Below, piece by piece: positions 11,124 through 22,599 of a stretch of DNA of 64,000 bases (the first letter of the stretch is position 1; each line of letters opens with the position of its first letter). A program made the position numbers and the translations under genes. The notes under the pieces were generated by a model. It saw only the letters and a program-made list of their open reading frames with translations. It was not told the origin of the DNA and did no database searches. The stretch spans positions 17,315,750 through 17,379,749 of the forward strand of contig JAGTTD010000001.1 in the NCBI GenBank assembly GCA_018398585.1, written 5' to 3'. The DNA is from Simmondsia chinensis. Its lineage: Eukaryota; Streptophyta; Magnoliopsida; Caryophyllales; Simmondsiaceae.

Positions 11124-11511
11124 TATTGTGCTTGCGATTAAATCACAAAGCATAAGCTAAGTAAAATTAAGATAGATGAGGGTGAAGATAAGATGAGAAG
11201 TGAATTAAGATGAGAAGTAGCGAAATATAGATGAGAAAGTAGAGAGACTTAGGTGAGAGAGAGAATGTTCATCTCAAATTGAGAATGTTGATATTATGAT
11301 TGAATGAATTCCTTATTACACTTGATCACTACTTATAGGCAATTGACAAGCAAGCTAGTACATTGAAGCAAGACTCAAGCTAATAACATATGTTATGCAG
11401 CAACTTATTATGCAGCAGCTAAAATATCTAGATCATACCAAAATATTTAACTAACTAACATGGCCTTTTTGGTGCCAAGCAACTTATTATGCAGGAACCA
11501 AAGACAACATA
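11124..11511 (-). repeat. Element E 3' LTR, outer part
   Basis: It matches 19761 onward and begins TATTGTGCTTGCG, where the other copy has TGTTGTGCTTGCG. It is cut at 11511 by element F and resumes at 16847. Confidence 0.9.
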
Positions 11512-12053
11512 TGTTATGATCCGAGAATCCAAAGCATGAGCTTTTGTGACCTGGCTGCTGTCATGCTGCTCTTGGCCTATTGCAGTTAGAGTTTTGGCTG
11601 CTATTTGATGATAGTTTAGTGTAGGGAAGTTGTATTAGCTTGTGGGTATTGTAACTAGAATCAGTCTTGATGTAATTAGTTGCATAAGTCTCATGTTAAG
11701 TCATGTACTAAGTGAACTCTAGTGGCATGTAGCTTGGGGGGTCAACGGTCGGTCAAGGTTGGCGCCTAATTAGTTAGATGGCAGTTAAGTCGGTTAGCTT
11801 GGTCCACATGCATTGTATCTCTAGATATTTTTAGTCTTAAGCCATCGTAGGAAGAAGTAGTATAAATAGATGGCTCTAGCTTGTAATCCATAACAACTTT
11901 GATGAATGAATTTGATATCTTTTGATATCTCTCTCTACTTCTCATCTCCTTTCCCTTCTTATCTCATCTAAACACTATATTCTCTTATCATCGCATACTC
12001 TCACTATCCCCCACCAAGGTTGAGGTTCAAGAGCAATATTTGAAACCTTAACA
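11512..12053 (+). repeat. Element F 5' LTR
   Basis: TGTTATGATCC to CCTTAACA, with TATA box TATAAATA at 11861-11868, TTGGCGCC at 11759 and a CT-rich leader. It is nearly identical to 16301-16841. Confidence 0.95.
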
Positions 12054-13132
12054 ATTGGTATCAGAGCCTTGATTTGGCTTTCGAATCAAGCTCTAAATCA
12101 GAAAAAAATTTCAAAATCTGATTGATTGTGTTGCAATTAATCAATAAAAACAGTTTTGATACTGATTTAGTTCTGTGTAATGTGATCAAGCATTCAATTC
12201 TAAATTCTGAACTTGAAGAGCTTGTATACTGTCAAGAACCTGCGAATTGCCTAGGAATTGCTTCCGGTTGGGATTAAAATTGATCGAATTACATTGAAGA
12301 AAATTCAATTGATCAGTATTTGTTGATTACATTTAACTTCAAAGCTGATTTAGATTGAATTCAATAGGATTGATCAAGCATTAGCTTCTGAAGTTGAGTG
12401 CTGAAGCAAAGCATTAGTTGCTGAAGTTGTGTGCTAAGCATAAATGATCTTGATCAAATATTCATCTGATCTATTGAGAAGAAGTTTAAGTGATGCTATT
12501 GGATCAACATTACACTCGATCATCATCAAGAGATCAGAAACAAGCAGATTTGAGGTTTATTCAAATTCTACAATTCAGAGATTGAGGTAAACCTTTCCTG
12601 AACTACAAGTTACATACTCGATCCGAATCTGCTTTTGTTACTTAATTGTGATGAAATTGTGTTGATAAGCATAGAAGTGGTGAGAATTCATTGGAATCTG
12701 CATTGATTCTTAAGAATTATATGTTATTGGGTGGAGAATTGCTTAGGCAAAAATCTGACAGTGAACTGAGGACTGAAGTGTTGAAATCCGATTTTTTTCT
12801 TGAAGATTATGGTGAATTGTGTGTTTAAATCATCATTACAGACAAAGATCGAACCAATTCGGATTCTTAGTCTGAATTATTCAAGAAAGCATCACTATCA
12901 GGAATTGTTCGAAGATAGGGTTCGTTCTCGAATTCTGCATATTAAGGGTTGTAATCAGTGACGATTATGGAACCGATACCAAGGGTTTTTTTGTGAGAAC
13001 GAAGGAGTAGAACTTCATTAAGCAATCGGTAGTGGAAGAGTTACGAAACACGTCTCACTCTTCTGCGAATTTTGAACTCATATTGTGCGAGCTGAGCTGT
13101 TCCAGATCGAAGTTTTGCTGTTCATTGAAAAC

Positions 13133-16100
13133 ATGGCAGATGGAGTGAGGACTCGTTCGGAAGCTGGTGCAAATGCTACAACTAGACCTTAGTATATTAC
13201 TATGGATCATCTTCAAGACCTACAGAACAAGTTCAATCAAAAGCTTGATAGCAATGATGGCAATGTGGCAAAGCTCGATCAATAGATTGATCAAATGTTA
13301 GATCGAATGTTAAAAATGCAGCAGTTACTTCCGGACAGAGATTCGAACAAAGAAGATCGGTTGTAGCAAATTGAGGTGAAGCTTGTGCAATTGCAGGATC
13401 AGGTTAATAAGCAAGGAGAATCCTCAGTTAACGTGATCCTTAAGCCTGCTAGCCGGATTATTCCACCTACTGAAGTAGTTCTACCGCAAGAGTTCAAGGT
13501 TGAGCACAAAGAGGAAGTTGTGATAGAAATGGTTGTTGTTGAAGATGAATTCGACCACGACAATGCCGAAGTTGATGAACACAAGTCAGAGGATCCTGAG
13601 TTTGAGCAAGATGATCATTATGAAGACTCTTTGCTAGAGTTAGAGCACTTTGAAGATGATGTGCTTCATCATGACATGCTTCCGGAATGGGAATACGATT
13701 TTCATGTTATGGGAATGATAAGAAATGTAAAGAGTAAAGTGAAGAGGAATCATCTTAACGACGCATTAAAAGATTTTTGGGGGAAAAAGAAGTTTACTAA
13801 GAAGAAATTTAAGCATGACAAGTCAATGATTGAGTCATGGTCTTCTAAGGATGATTCGATGCTACAAGTGGATCATTATGAAGTCCTTGCAAGCAATCAA
13901 GCAGAGAGCTACGCAGAACTGAAGTATTCTGCTGAAAAATTCGATGCTACTGCTGTAATACCAATGGATACATCGTCAAATCTGTTAAGTGTTACTCCAT
14001 GGCAAGCTGGTATGCATAATCAAAGCATCTTCACTGCTGATCTATCACATTCTGTTGAGAAATCCATTGTTGCTGCTGTGGTGCTACCTGGTGCAGAACA
14101 AGGTCATCTTTTGACTGGAGAAAAGCTGTATTCAAATACACATTCTTATGACGAGTTGCCTCCTGATCCGGGAGAAGATTCTCAAGTTTATATGAAGACG
14201 AAAAAAGTCAATTTTCTGCTGAAGAGAAGTAATCAAGCTGCATGAGTGCGTTTCAAGGTTCAACAAAGGAGAAGCATTGTGTTTATACAAGCAATTGAGT
14301 TGTTGGAGGTGTGTAAATTCAGTAATGTGCTGGAGTCAATTTCTGATCAGACTAAAATCAATACAATAGGTGCTATAACTGATATGTTTGAAGTTGGAAG
14401 ATCCCTTGAGGTTTTTATGGAGTATCGCTTCTGTTTTGGGTCTAGTCTAACAGTGTTGGGTAACAAATTGGCAAGTGTATTAAGTTTCAAACTAAGGCTA
14501 GGTGTTAATTAAGCTATGGACAAAGAACATGCTCTAATTGTACATCCAAATGTGAGGCCTCCTGAATTTAATATGGAAGTGCAGTACTTGTGGATTGGAA
14601 CAAATGCAGTAGCTAAACTTCAGCCATTCAACCAAGATCTCTCAAGTTGTTTTGTTGCAGAAGTAAACGCAATTCAGGGAGGATTTGGTGGTGTTGTGAG
14701 CTTCTTGTTTACAACTAAAGATATTAAGCAAAGCCAAGTTAAGACGATGACGATGGCACTGGGAAATTGGACCAAACATCAACTGAAAAGTATTGATCAG
14801 ATTCAGAACCTGAACATGTTTGGGGTGATCTGTTGTGGTGGTTCTGAATGGAAAAATTATATGCACAACCTTCAATATCTCCCCAATGTTTGGATGGAGA
14901 AGATCAATGCAACATCAAGGATTACTCCAGCTAAAATTGGAGTGAATATCAGCAAGCATAATACATCAGGTGGTAGTGGCAGTATATACATCAGCAGCAG
15001 AGTCAAGAATGGATCAATCCTTGCTCCTGAATTATGCACATCTGCTTTGATGTACCATTGGCTTCAAGGGCTGGTGTCCCTTGCATGAATACTTGTGCTT
15101 TTTGTTAGCAGATCTATGTTCGTTCATCTAATAAGAAAAGGGGTTCAAAACGAGCTTAGATTACAGGGTTCCTTGAACCAACATTGCTGCAGAATATCAC
15201 TTATATACAAGGAGCGAATTGAGACACAAGCAGGAGCTGATGTTTTGGTAGACAATCTGGTAGGGGTATACTGCAAATTGTTGGGAGTGAGTTCTGCTAT
15301 AGTGATAGTACAAATGGTGACTTTGTTTCCTTGGAGAGTGATTGATACTTTTGGAAACTTAGCTTGGTGGAGTGAAGTTACAAGCTTTCAAGTCAACATT
15401 CCAATTGTTCTTGAAACTGAGTTGGAATGTGGCAGTGGGAAGCATTGTGCTAAGTGCTCCTTGGGCACTTTCTTCACGTTTTGGCAAGTTAAGAAAGTGG
15501 AAGTATACATTGATGTTAACAAGGATCAAAGCCAATCTTGTGTCCTAGAAGTGCCTGATTCCAGAAAGCTTGACATCAGGAAAACAACTCTTCACATCAT
15601 GAAAGTATGTGAGCTATGGGAGCTGAGGAAGTTAGCTGTAGTTCATGGGGCTAAGCTGCTTCAATCGAAGTTAGGGGTTCACTTAAGTAGATCCAGTGAA
15701 CCTACTCACCACAGCAACCAAGACAAGAAGTCCATCTGCAAGATATTTGAAGTTGGAAGGTTAAATTTGGAACTTGAATTAGAGAAATGTTGTTCTGCTG
15801 GAGGTATCACACCACAGGCTAAATCAGGTCCGAGTCTGGAAGCTGGAAACGGGATCAATCGGTTATCATTTCGAGCCCTGATGCAGCATTTGAGGATATT
15901 AATTGTACTCATAGAAGCAATAGAAACTTGAGAGCATCTGAAAGATCTTCTATAGGTGTGTCAAGTGCAGGGTACTGCAGGGTTAATAGCTACTGCAGGA
16001 ATGATGTTGGTGTTGATATTTGGCTGATTTGGTACGATATGGGCAGACCACCTGAGGTTAACTCTCCAAGTCAAATGCAAGCAAGGACAACAGGACTTTG

Positions 16101-16308
16101 GGTCGGAATTACTTTTCAATCTGCTTCAATAGGGAGTTCTTTAGCTACATTTCAGATCTGGTTACTTACATGTTCTTGCTATTATACGAGTTTGCAAGGC
16201 AGTCAACACACTCAAGCTTTCTTCTATTACATAGCAAGTGATTTTCAAGTTCAACTCTCTTCCATTCTTGAGGACAAGAATGTTTTCAAGGGGAAGGGAA
16301 TGTTATGA
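13133..16308 (+). pseudogene. Element F polyprotein-like ORF of unknown function
   Basis: One frame extends from the ATG to 15931, interrupted by only a few stops (early in the N-terminus, then TGA 14243, TAA 14513 and TGA 15086). A frame change then leads into 15928-16308. Modules in order: Gag-type N-terminus (MADGVRTRSEAGANATTRP); acidic module (EFDHDNAEVDEHK, EWEYDFHVMGM, KDFWGKKKFTKKK); HSYDELPPDPGEDSQ with LLKR; NMFGVICCGGSEWKNYMHNL; hydrophobic stretch after ALMYHWLQGLV; GNLAWWSEVTSFQVNIPI with a CAKC pair and FFTFWQVKKVEV; and a last DVGVDIWLIWYDMGRPPEV. The modules recur in C, M and N. I recognise no family. The hydrophobic part could be a membrane segment. Confidence 0.75.
16263..16282 (+). 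promoter_or_regulatory. Conserved hairpin before the polypurine tract (F)
   Basis: Perfect 8-bp stem CATTCTTG/CAAGAATG with AGGA loop, followed by TTTTCAAGGGGAAGGGAA and the LTR. Confidence 0.7.
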
Positions 16309-16841
16309 TTCGAGAATCCAAAGCATGAGCTTTTGTGACCTGGCTGCTGTCATGCTGCTCTTGGCCTGCTGCGGTTGGAGTTTTGGCTGCTATTTGGTGA
16401 TAGTTTAGTGTAGGGAAGTTGTATTAGCTTGTGGGTATTATAACTAGATTAAATCATGATGTAATTAGTTGCATAAGTCTCATGTTAAGTCATGTAATAA
16501 GTGAACTCTAGTGGCATGTAGCCTAGGGGGTCAATGGCCGGTCAATGTTGGCGGCTAATTAGTTAGATGGCAATTAAGCCGGTTAGCTTGGTCCACATGC
16601 ATTGTATCTCTGGATATTTTTAGTCTTAAGCCATCCTAGGAGGAAGTAGTATAAATAGATGGCTCTAGCTTGTAATCCATAACAACTTTGATGAATGAAT
16701 TTGATATCTTTTGATATCTCTCTCTAGTTCTCATCTCCTTTCCCTTCTTATCTCATCTAAACTCTATATTCTCTTCTCACCTCATACTCTCACTATCCCA
16801 ACTAAGGTTGAGGTTCAAGAGCAATCTTTGAAACCTTAACA
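16301..16841 (+). repeat. Element F 3' LTR
   Basis: TGTTATGATTC to CCTTAACA, with TATA box at 16650-16657. The TTGGCGCC site of the 5' copy reads TTGGCGGC here. Confidence 0.95.
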
Positions 16842-16846
16842 ACATA

Positions 16847-16946
16847 ACAACAATTTCCTAATAGCAAATCAACATAACAACAGCACTTTAGCTATAGAAA
16901 CAGCAACCGAAACCCCCTAGATCCTCATTAAGCTTGGATCATAACA
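16847..16946 (-). repeat. Element E 3' LTR, inner part
   Basis: It continues 11124-11511 after F and ends GGATCATAACA. The matching part of the other copy is 20126-20225. Confidence 0.88.
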
Positions 16947-16964
16947 CTCCCTTACCCTTGAGAA

Positions 16965-16984
16965 CATTCTTGTCCTCAAGAATG
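16965..16984 (-). promoter_or_regulatory. Conserved hairpin before the polypurine tract (E)
   Basis: On the minus strand this is the same 8-bp stem and AGGA loop as in C and F. It is followed by CTCAAGGGTAAGGGAG and the LTR. Protease coding ends only a few bases upstream, marking the pol deletion junction. Confidence 0.7.
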
Positions 16985-17510
16985 CAAATTAGAGATCCTC
17001 CATGCCTTGCAATGTAACTCTAGATCCCCGACATTTAAAGGACACAGCTTGCTTAGCATAATCAAAGGACACTGGGTTGAAAGAACGCATCCAATCAACT
17101 CCAAGCACCATATCACATCCAACCAAGGGAAGGACTCTGAAACCGTATGTGAACTGATGCTCCTGCATGGACCACTGAAAACCTCAGCATTTGTCCTGAG
17201 TAAGGATAGAGTTTCCATCAGCCACGGTCACTACTCTGGGATGAGTCTTCATCACCTCATGTTCCACTTTCTTCACTATTTTGGGATCTATAAAACTGTG
17301 AGTGCTTCCACTGTCTATCAAGATGACAATAGATCTCATGCCTGCTTTTCCTTTGATCCTAGTTATGTCATGAACTCCTTGCCCTGTCAAAGCCTTCAAA
17401 GAAATCTCCACTTCATCCTCCATAAAAAGTTCTTGATCAGAACCCTCCTTTTCAATATCAGCCTCATCACTATCAGATTTCCCTTCAATGTTAACTCCTC
17501 TAACTGTCAT
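16985..17510 (-). pseudogene. Element E aspartic protease (broken)
   Basis: The retropepsin core VILIDSGSTHSFIDPK lies near 17310 and is followed by VVTVADGNSI. After a frameshift comes GCDMVLGVDWMRSFNPVSFD, the segment that normally bridges protease and RT. It ends at TLQGMEDL, after which sequence jumps to the element's 3' end. The D-S-G triad is intact. Confidence 0.85.
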
Positions 17511-17519
17511 GAGGAATTT

Positions 17520-19092
17520 AGGATTACACTTATGGCCAATTTCATAAGGCTGATGGCAATTAAAACAGAGCCTTTAAGGCCTCTTCTCAAAAAGTATTCT
17601 TCTAAAAGGTGCGGCTCACTTTGGGTTCATCTACCCTCTTTTGATGTTCTTGGAAACTTTCTCCTTTGTGCTTTGGCCCATCATGGGATGTCAGAACCAT
17701 GGCCTCAAATAACTTGGCCTTTGCATAGGCTTTAGATAAAGACATAGGACCAATTGCCTTCACCAGATTCTTGATTTCAGGCTTTAATATACTGATGCAG
17801 CTCGAGACGTAAAATGACTCAGTGGCTTGGGCATAGACAGTTATAATGCTTGCTCTAAGGTTTTCAAACCTCGTCATATACTCCTTCACGGTTGTGACTT
17901 GAGTCATCTTGTTGAAGTTATCAACAATGTCACTAGAATCTTCATCACCATATCGTTCAAAAAGCTCAACCAAAAATTCAGCCCAAGTAAGTGTAGAATT
18001 ACTCTTCAATAGGCTATAGAGCCAAACTTCATGATCCCCTTAAAGATAAACCGCAGCCAATTCCACCTTTTGCTCATCGGGAATGGAATAAAAGTGGAAG
18101 TAACATTCACATCTTCTAAGCCAACAATGTGGCTGCTTCCCATCAAAATTTTCAATTTGAACTCTTGGTTGTCTAAAGCCATTACCTCGATTACCAATTG
18201 CAACATCACTGTCTCCCATGGGACCAATTTCAGAAGCATTCTGTCCAGGACAATGCTGTTGAGCCTGATCTGGAGGCCGAACTAGATGTTCCCTAAACAA
18301 GCAAGCAAATTGAGTATGTACTTGATCAAGTGGATGAGCAAACAGTCTTGCATCCATTGCGTATGGTCTGAATTGCACAGAATGACCCGAAGAATGTCTA
18401 TTCTGTTCAAGATCCCTGCTGGTAGATCGAACCTGCACCTGCTAAAGTAGATGTTCATGTGGTCCGGCAGTTAAATCAGCTTCTGAAGTGCGAGTTTGAG
18501 GTCTAACATCAACAGGTTGGAGGGGAACTTAAAGCCCAACAGACACATTAGCCATTTGAGGACCACCTTGTGATGCAGCAGCATTTGGCATTTGCGAATT
18601 CACCTCTTCAGGAAGCCTCCGATGCTGATATATCAGAATCTGGCTAACAGGAATGTGAGGTTCAGAGGCAATTGATACGTTTTGCCTATTGAATTGGTTG
18701 TGCAATTCATTGAACGTTTCCTCCATGCTTTTTCACTTTTGAATCATTCAGTTTGAAATCCTTTTCTCCACCTCATGTACTTGTTGATTCACATGTTCAT
18801 TTATCTTCTCCTCAAATCCTTGCAGCTGTAGAGACACTAGGCCTTCCTTACTTTGATCATTTTCTCTATGAACTTGCCTTATTTGTTGAAGCATTGTATC
18901 CTTATCCTCTTGCCTCTGCTGCTGAATTCGATTGAAAATTAGTTCCTTTTGCATCGATAGTTGATCATTTGTAACAAAGTGTACCTCACTTGTTGTACTT
19001 GCACCAGCTGCTGCAGCTTTAGATGGAGTATTTCTTACAGTTACTTTTGCATAAGAGGCAGCCTGAGCTCGTGTGGTTACACCTTCAACCAT
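17520..19092 (-). pseudogene. gag: Element E gag
   Basis: It starts MVEGVTTRAQAASYAKVTVR, the N-terminal motif shared with H, K, A and F. A long coiled-coil-prone glutamine- and glutamate-rich stretch follows (18750-19000). The capsid part includes LTWAEFLVELFERYGDEDS and VKEYMTRFENLRASI. One frame is kept from 19092 to about 17600 with only a few stops; a frameshift precedes the zinc knuckle (CFNCHQPYEIGHKC near 17555). Very similar to gag of A. Confidence 0.87.
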
Positions 19093-19760
19093 TTCAACAG
19101 TTTTCTTCCTTCTTCTGGCCAGAATTGCTCAATCGTGGCCAGTTGAACACTATTAATTGCTAACAATCTTAGATGAAATAAATTTCTGGAACATCAATAC
19201 CTTATGATCTGGATTCTTGACTTGAAGAACCAGATCTCACGAAGCACCAGTTAACTCGCTTAACTTAATCAGACCTCAAAGCTTACTCGAGATGAACTTA
19301 GGCATTCTTCAACAATTAATCAAACACCTCACGGTTCAGCCTTAGATCTCTTAATCCTAGCTCAGTGCGAAGTTGTTTCGTGTTCAACTTCAACACTTTA
19401 CCACATCAGATGCAACAATCGCTAAAATTTGCCTCAAATACTTGCTAATTCAGTAGTAAAATAATCAAACAGTACCTGATCTTAACAATTATGAACTGTA
19501 CTTGTTCAAGTTGATCCGGTAGAAATAATTGAACTTCAGTCGGTTTTAGATTGAACTAAATTCAGCACCAGAATTGTTTTTATTGATTAACTGCAGGTAG
19601 CACCAATGGCTTGACACAATACAAACTCAATCTAGTTGAATTGATTCAACTAAATCAAATGCAAAGCATCTAAAGTCTCTTACGTAGCAACATCAATCCG
19701 ATTTTAATCTTTTCTTGAATAAAAGCTCAATTGGAAGCCAAATGAGGCTCTGATACCAAT

Positions 19761-20225
19761 TGTTGTGCTTGCGATTGAATCACAAAGCATAAGCTAAGTA
19801 AAATTGAGATAGATGAGAGTTAAGATGAGATGAGGAGTGAATTAAGATGAGAAGTAAAGAAATATAGATGAGAAAGTAGAGAGAGTTTGGTGAGAGAGAG
19901 AATGTTCATCTCAAATTGAGAATGTTGATATTATGATTGAATGAATTCCTTATTACACTTGATCACTACTTATAGGAAATTAACAAGCAAGCTAGTACAT
20001 TGAAGCAAGACTCAAGCTAATAACCGACTCAACTAAAATATCTAGACCATACTAAAATATCTAACTAACTAACATGGCCTTTTTGGCGCCAAACAACTTA
20101 TTATGCAGTAACTGAAGACAACATAACAGCAATTTCCTAACAGCAAATCGAACATAACAGCAGCACATCAGCATCAGAAATGACAACCGAAACCCCTAGA
20201 TCCACGTCATGCTCTGATCATAACA
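19761..20225 (-). repeat. Element E 5' LTR
   Basis: 465 bp. On the plus strand it runs from TGTTGTGCTTGCG to GATCATAACA and it lies next to the primer site. A TATA-type box (reverse of TATAAG) is at 19969-19974. Confidence 0.93.
20081..20093. promoter_or_regulatory. E2F-like palindrome in LTR of E
   Basis: TTTTGGCGCCAAA fits the E2F consensus TTTSSCGC on both strands. The other LTR copy at 11466 has TTTTTGGTGCCAAG, a CpG-to-TpG decay of the same site. Confidence 0.45.
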
Positions 20226-20230
20226 GGTTC

Positions 20231-20960
20231 CTCTACTGCCCACGCCAAATATGCAAAAATCAATTGCCAATCCCTACAGGTCAAGCACTGCTCGACCCGC
20301 TTATGAATCACAAGTTAACTCTACTCCCCCAAGACCTCAAAGAACCATGATTAGAGCTGAAATGCAGGAAGGAAGAGCAAAAGGCCTGTGTTATTTTCAT
20401 GATTAAAAGTTTGAAATGAGTCATAGGTGTAAGAACAAGGGGCGCTAGCTCTTTGTTATCGAGGTCGAGGGTGAGGAAATAAAGGAAGAACCGCAGTAGA
20501 ATCAAGTGGCAGTAGAGAAGGAAGAAGTAGAGGATCCAACAGCTCACATCTCCTTGCATGCATTATCAGGTGCCTCTACTTTCCAGAACTTGAGAGTAAC
20601 TGGGGCTTTCATTCATGTTTTAATTGATTCAGGGTCCACACATAACTTCATGGATATGTCATTAGCACACAAGCTACAATGCCAACTAAGATTAGTTCCT
20701 CCTGTTGCTGTAATTGTGGCTGATGGAAGTCGCTTGAGCTGTACTTCTCAATGTTAGAACCTCACCTAGAAAATGCAAGGAGCTACCTACGGCTCGAATT
20801 TTTTACTCATTCCCATAAGGGGATGTGATATGATATTGGGAATTAAATGGCTCTCCAACTTGGGTGAAATAAGATGTAACTTCAAAGACCTCTCAATGTC
20901 CTTCATACATGCAGGAAAATTAAGACAATTGCGTGGGGACAGATCAGTGATGTGCAAGGC
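20231..20960 (+). pseudogene. Element D gag end and protease
   Basis: gag resumes after E and reaches a zinc-knuckle remnant (AKGLCYFHD, a stop, then FEMSHRCKNKG). Protease follows with VLIDSGSTHNFMDMSLAHKL near 20620-20680 and VADGSRLSC. A stop at 20755 separates it from GCDMILGIKWLSNLGEIRCN. The catalytic D-S-G is intact. Confidence 0.87.
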
Positions 20961-21149
20961 TGTTGGAGCAAAAGCGTTATCTAAGGCCTTTGGCTACATC
21001 TCTAATCATTTCCCAATTGCAAGCCTTGCTTGAAGAGCTTGTTGACACTAGAGTGAATTTATAGATGATGAGCTCAAGCTTTGAGCTCGAGCAAGAACAG
21101 CAAGTACCCTGTGAGATTGTAGCTATCCTCACTCACTATGAATTTCTTT

Positions 21150-22445
21150 TTGAGGATCCACATCAGTTACCTTCAAGCAGAGGGCTCTTTGACCACAAAA
21201 TCCTTCTGAAAGAGAAAACTCAACCCATTAACAAGAGGCCTTACCGCTATCCATCCCTGCAGAAGGACGTTATGGAAGAAATAATACATGAGCTGCTGTA
21301 GAAGGCATACATCCTGCACAGCTTTAGTCCATTTACCTCAGCGGTGCTGATGGTTAGAAAGAAAGATGGGGGACGGATGATATGCATTGACGACCTGGAT
21401 CTGAATAATGCCACTGTGAAGGACAAATTTCCCATACCACTGGTAGAAGAGTTGTTTGATAAGCTAGGCAGTGCAAGACTCTTCTCCAAGCTTGAACTTA
21501 GATCCGACCATTATCAAATCAGAATGCAGGAGGACGATGTTCAAAAGATTGCATTCAAGACCCATTTTGGGCATTTCGAGTTCTTAGTGATGCCCTTTGG
21601 GCTCACTAATGCTCCTTCAACATTTCAAGCCCTTATAAACTTAATTTTTGCCTCATACCTCAGAAAATTCATGTTTTTCTTCTTAGATGATATCCTTATA
21701 TAGAGTGATCACCTCCAAGATAACTTATTTCATCTAGAAGTTGTCTTTAATCTACTAAAGCACCACCAACTATTTGCGAAGAGAAGTAAGTGCTCATTTC
21801 TAGCCACAAGAATTGAGTACTTAGGTCACATTATCTTTGAAGGAAGGGTGGCTACTTACCCTCAAAAGGTTGAGGCTGTGAAGAACTGGCCAGTGCTTAA
21901 GAATCCAAAGTAGCTGAGAGGCTTGTTAGGACTCACTGGCTACTATAGGAGGTTTCTACAATTCTATGGAATGATGGCATGGCCCCTAACTGAGCTGACC
22001 AATAAAGAAAAATTGGAGTGGAATGAAGGGGCTCAGCAACCTTTCACTATGTTAAAAAAAGCTGTGATTTCTGCTCCAAACATGGCCTTACCCAATTTTT
22101 CTTTTCGTTTTTAAGTGGAATTTAATGCAAGTAGTGCTGGCATAGGACCAGTCTTGGCCTAAGGGGGCCACCCTATAGCTTTTCTGAGCAAGAACCTAAG
22201 CCCAAGGTAGCAGACAATGTCAGTTTATGAAAGGGAGCTTCCAGCCCTGGCTGCAGTTGTTCAAAAGTGGCATCAGTACCTCATGAATAACACTTTCATT
22301 GTGAAGAGATATCAGAAAAGTCTCAAGTTTCTATTAGAACAAAAAGTTCACACGCATTCCAACTATTGTGGCTAGCTAAATTAATAGGGTCTAGCTATGT
22401 CATAGAGTGTAAGAACGGCAAGGACAACATAGTTGCTGATGCTCT
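21150..22445 (+). pseudogene. pol: Element D reverse transcriptase and RNase H
   Basis: RT segments in order: [80 protein letters not shown]; and the polymerase box FFLDDILI near 21684 with both aspartates kept. IEYLGHIIFEGRVAT and LRGLLGLTGYYRRFLQF follow, then RNase H with PIAFLSKNLSPR and VYERELPALAAVVQKWHQYL. There are at least six in-frame stops. Confidence 0.92.
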
Positions 22446-22599
22446 CTCGGTAATCACAAGTTAGCAAGTCACTTGCCATCTTCTATCATTTGTTGATAGT
22501 AATTTGTATGCCATGATATAGCTCTGCTAGGAAACTGATCCAACCCTGCAGCAGCTTATTGCAGCGCTTTCCAATGGATCACAATAACATCCCAAGTAT

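Larger units (their letters stand above)
11512..16841 (+). mobile_element. Element F: non-autonomous LTR element with a 930-codon novel frame
   Basis: LTRs of 542 and 541 bp, TSD ACATA (11507-11511 and 16842-16846) and a perfect primer site at 12056 (TGGTATCAGAGCC). Then come a leader of about 1 kb, a very long reading frame of unknown family, the pre-tract hairpin and a purine tract. No pol motif is visible. It sits inside the 3' LTR of E, so it is the youngest of the D-E-F nest. Confidence 0.94.
11124..20225 (-). mobile_element. Element E: gag-protease-only LTR element (TR-GAG-like), interrupted by F
   Basis: This lies in reverse orientation inside gag of D, with TSD GGTTC at 11119-11123 and 20226-20230. 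Reading the minus strand: 5' LTR, tRNA-Met primer site (reverse complement at 19746-19758), gag, protease, then directly the pre-tract hairpin, purine tract and 3' LTR. No RT, RNase H or integrase is present. Removing F leaves about 3.8 kb. Terminal-repeat elements that encode only Gag are a known non-autonomous class in plants; here protease is also kept. Confidence 0.92.

Noticed and set aside
17007..17735. Plus-strand 242-codon open frame inside E
   Set aside because: It is antisense to the protease and gag of E; the minus-strand frames carry clear motifs, so this is a shadow.
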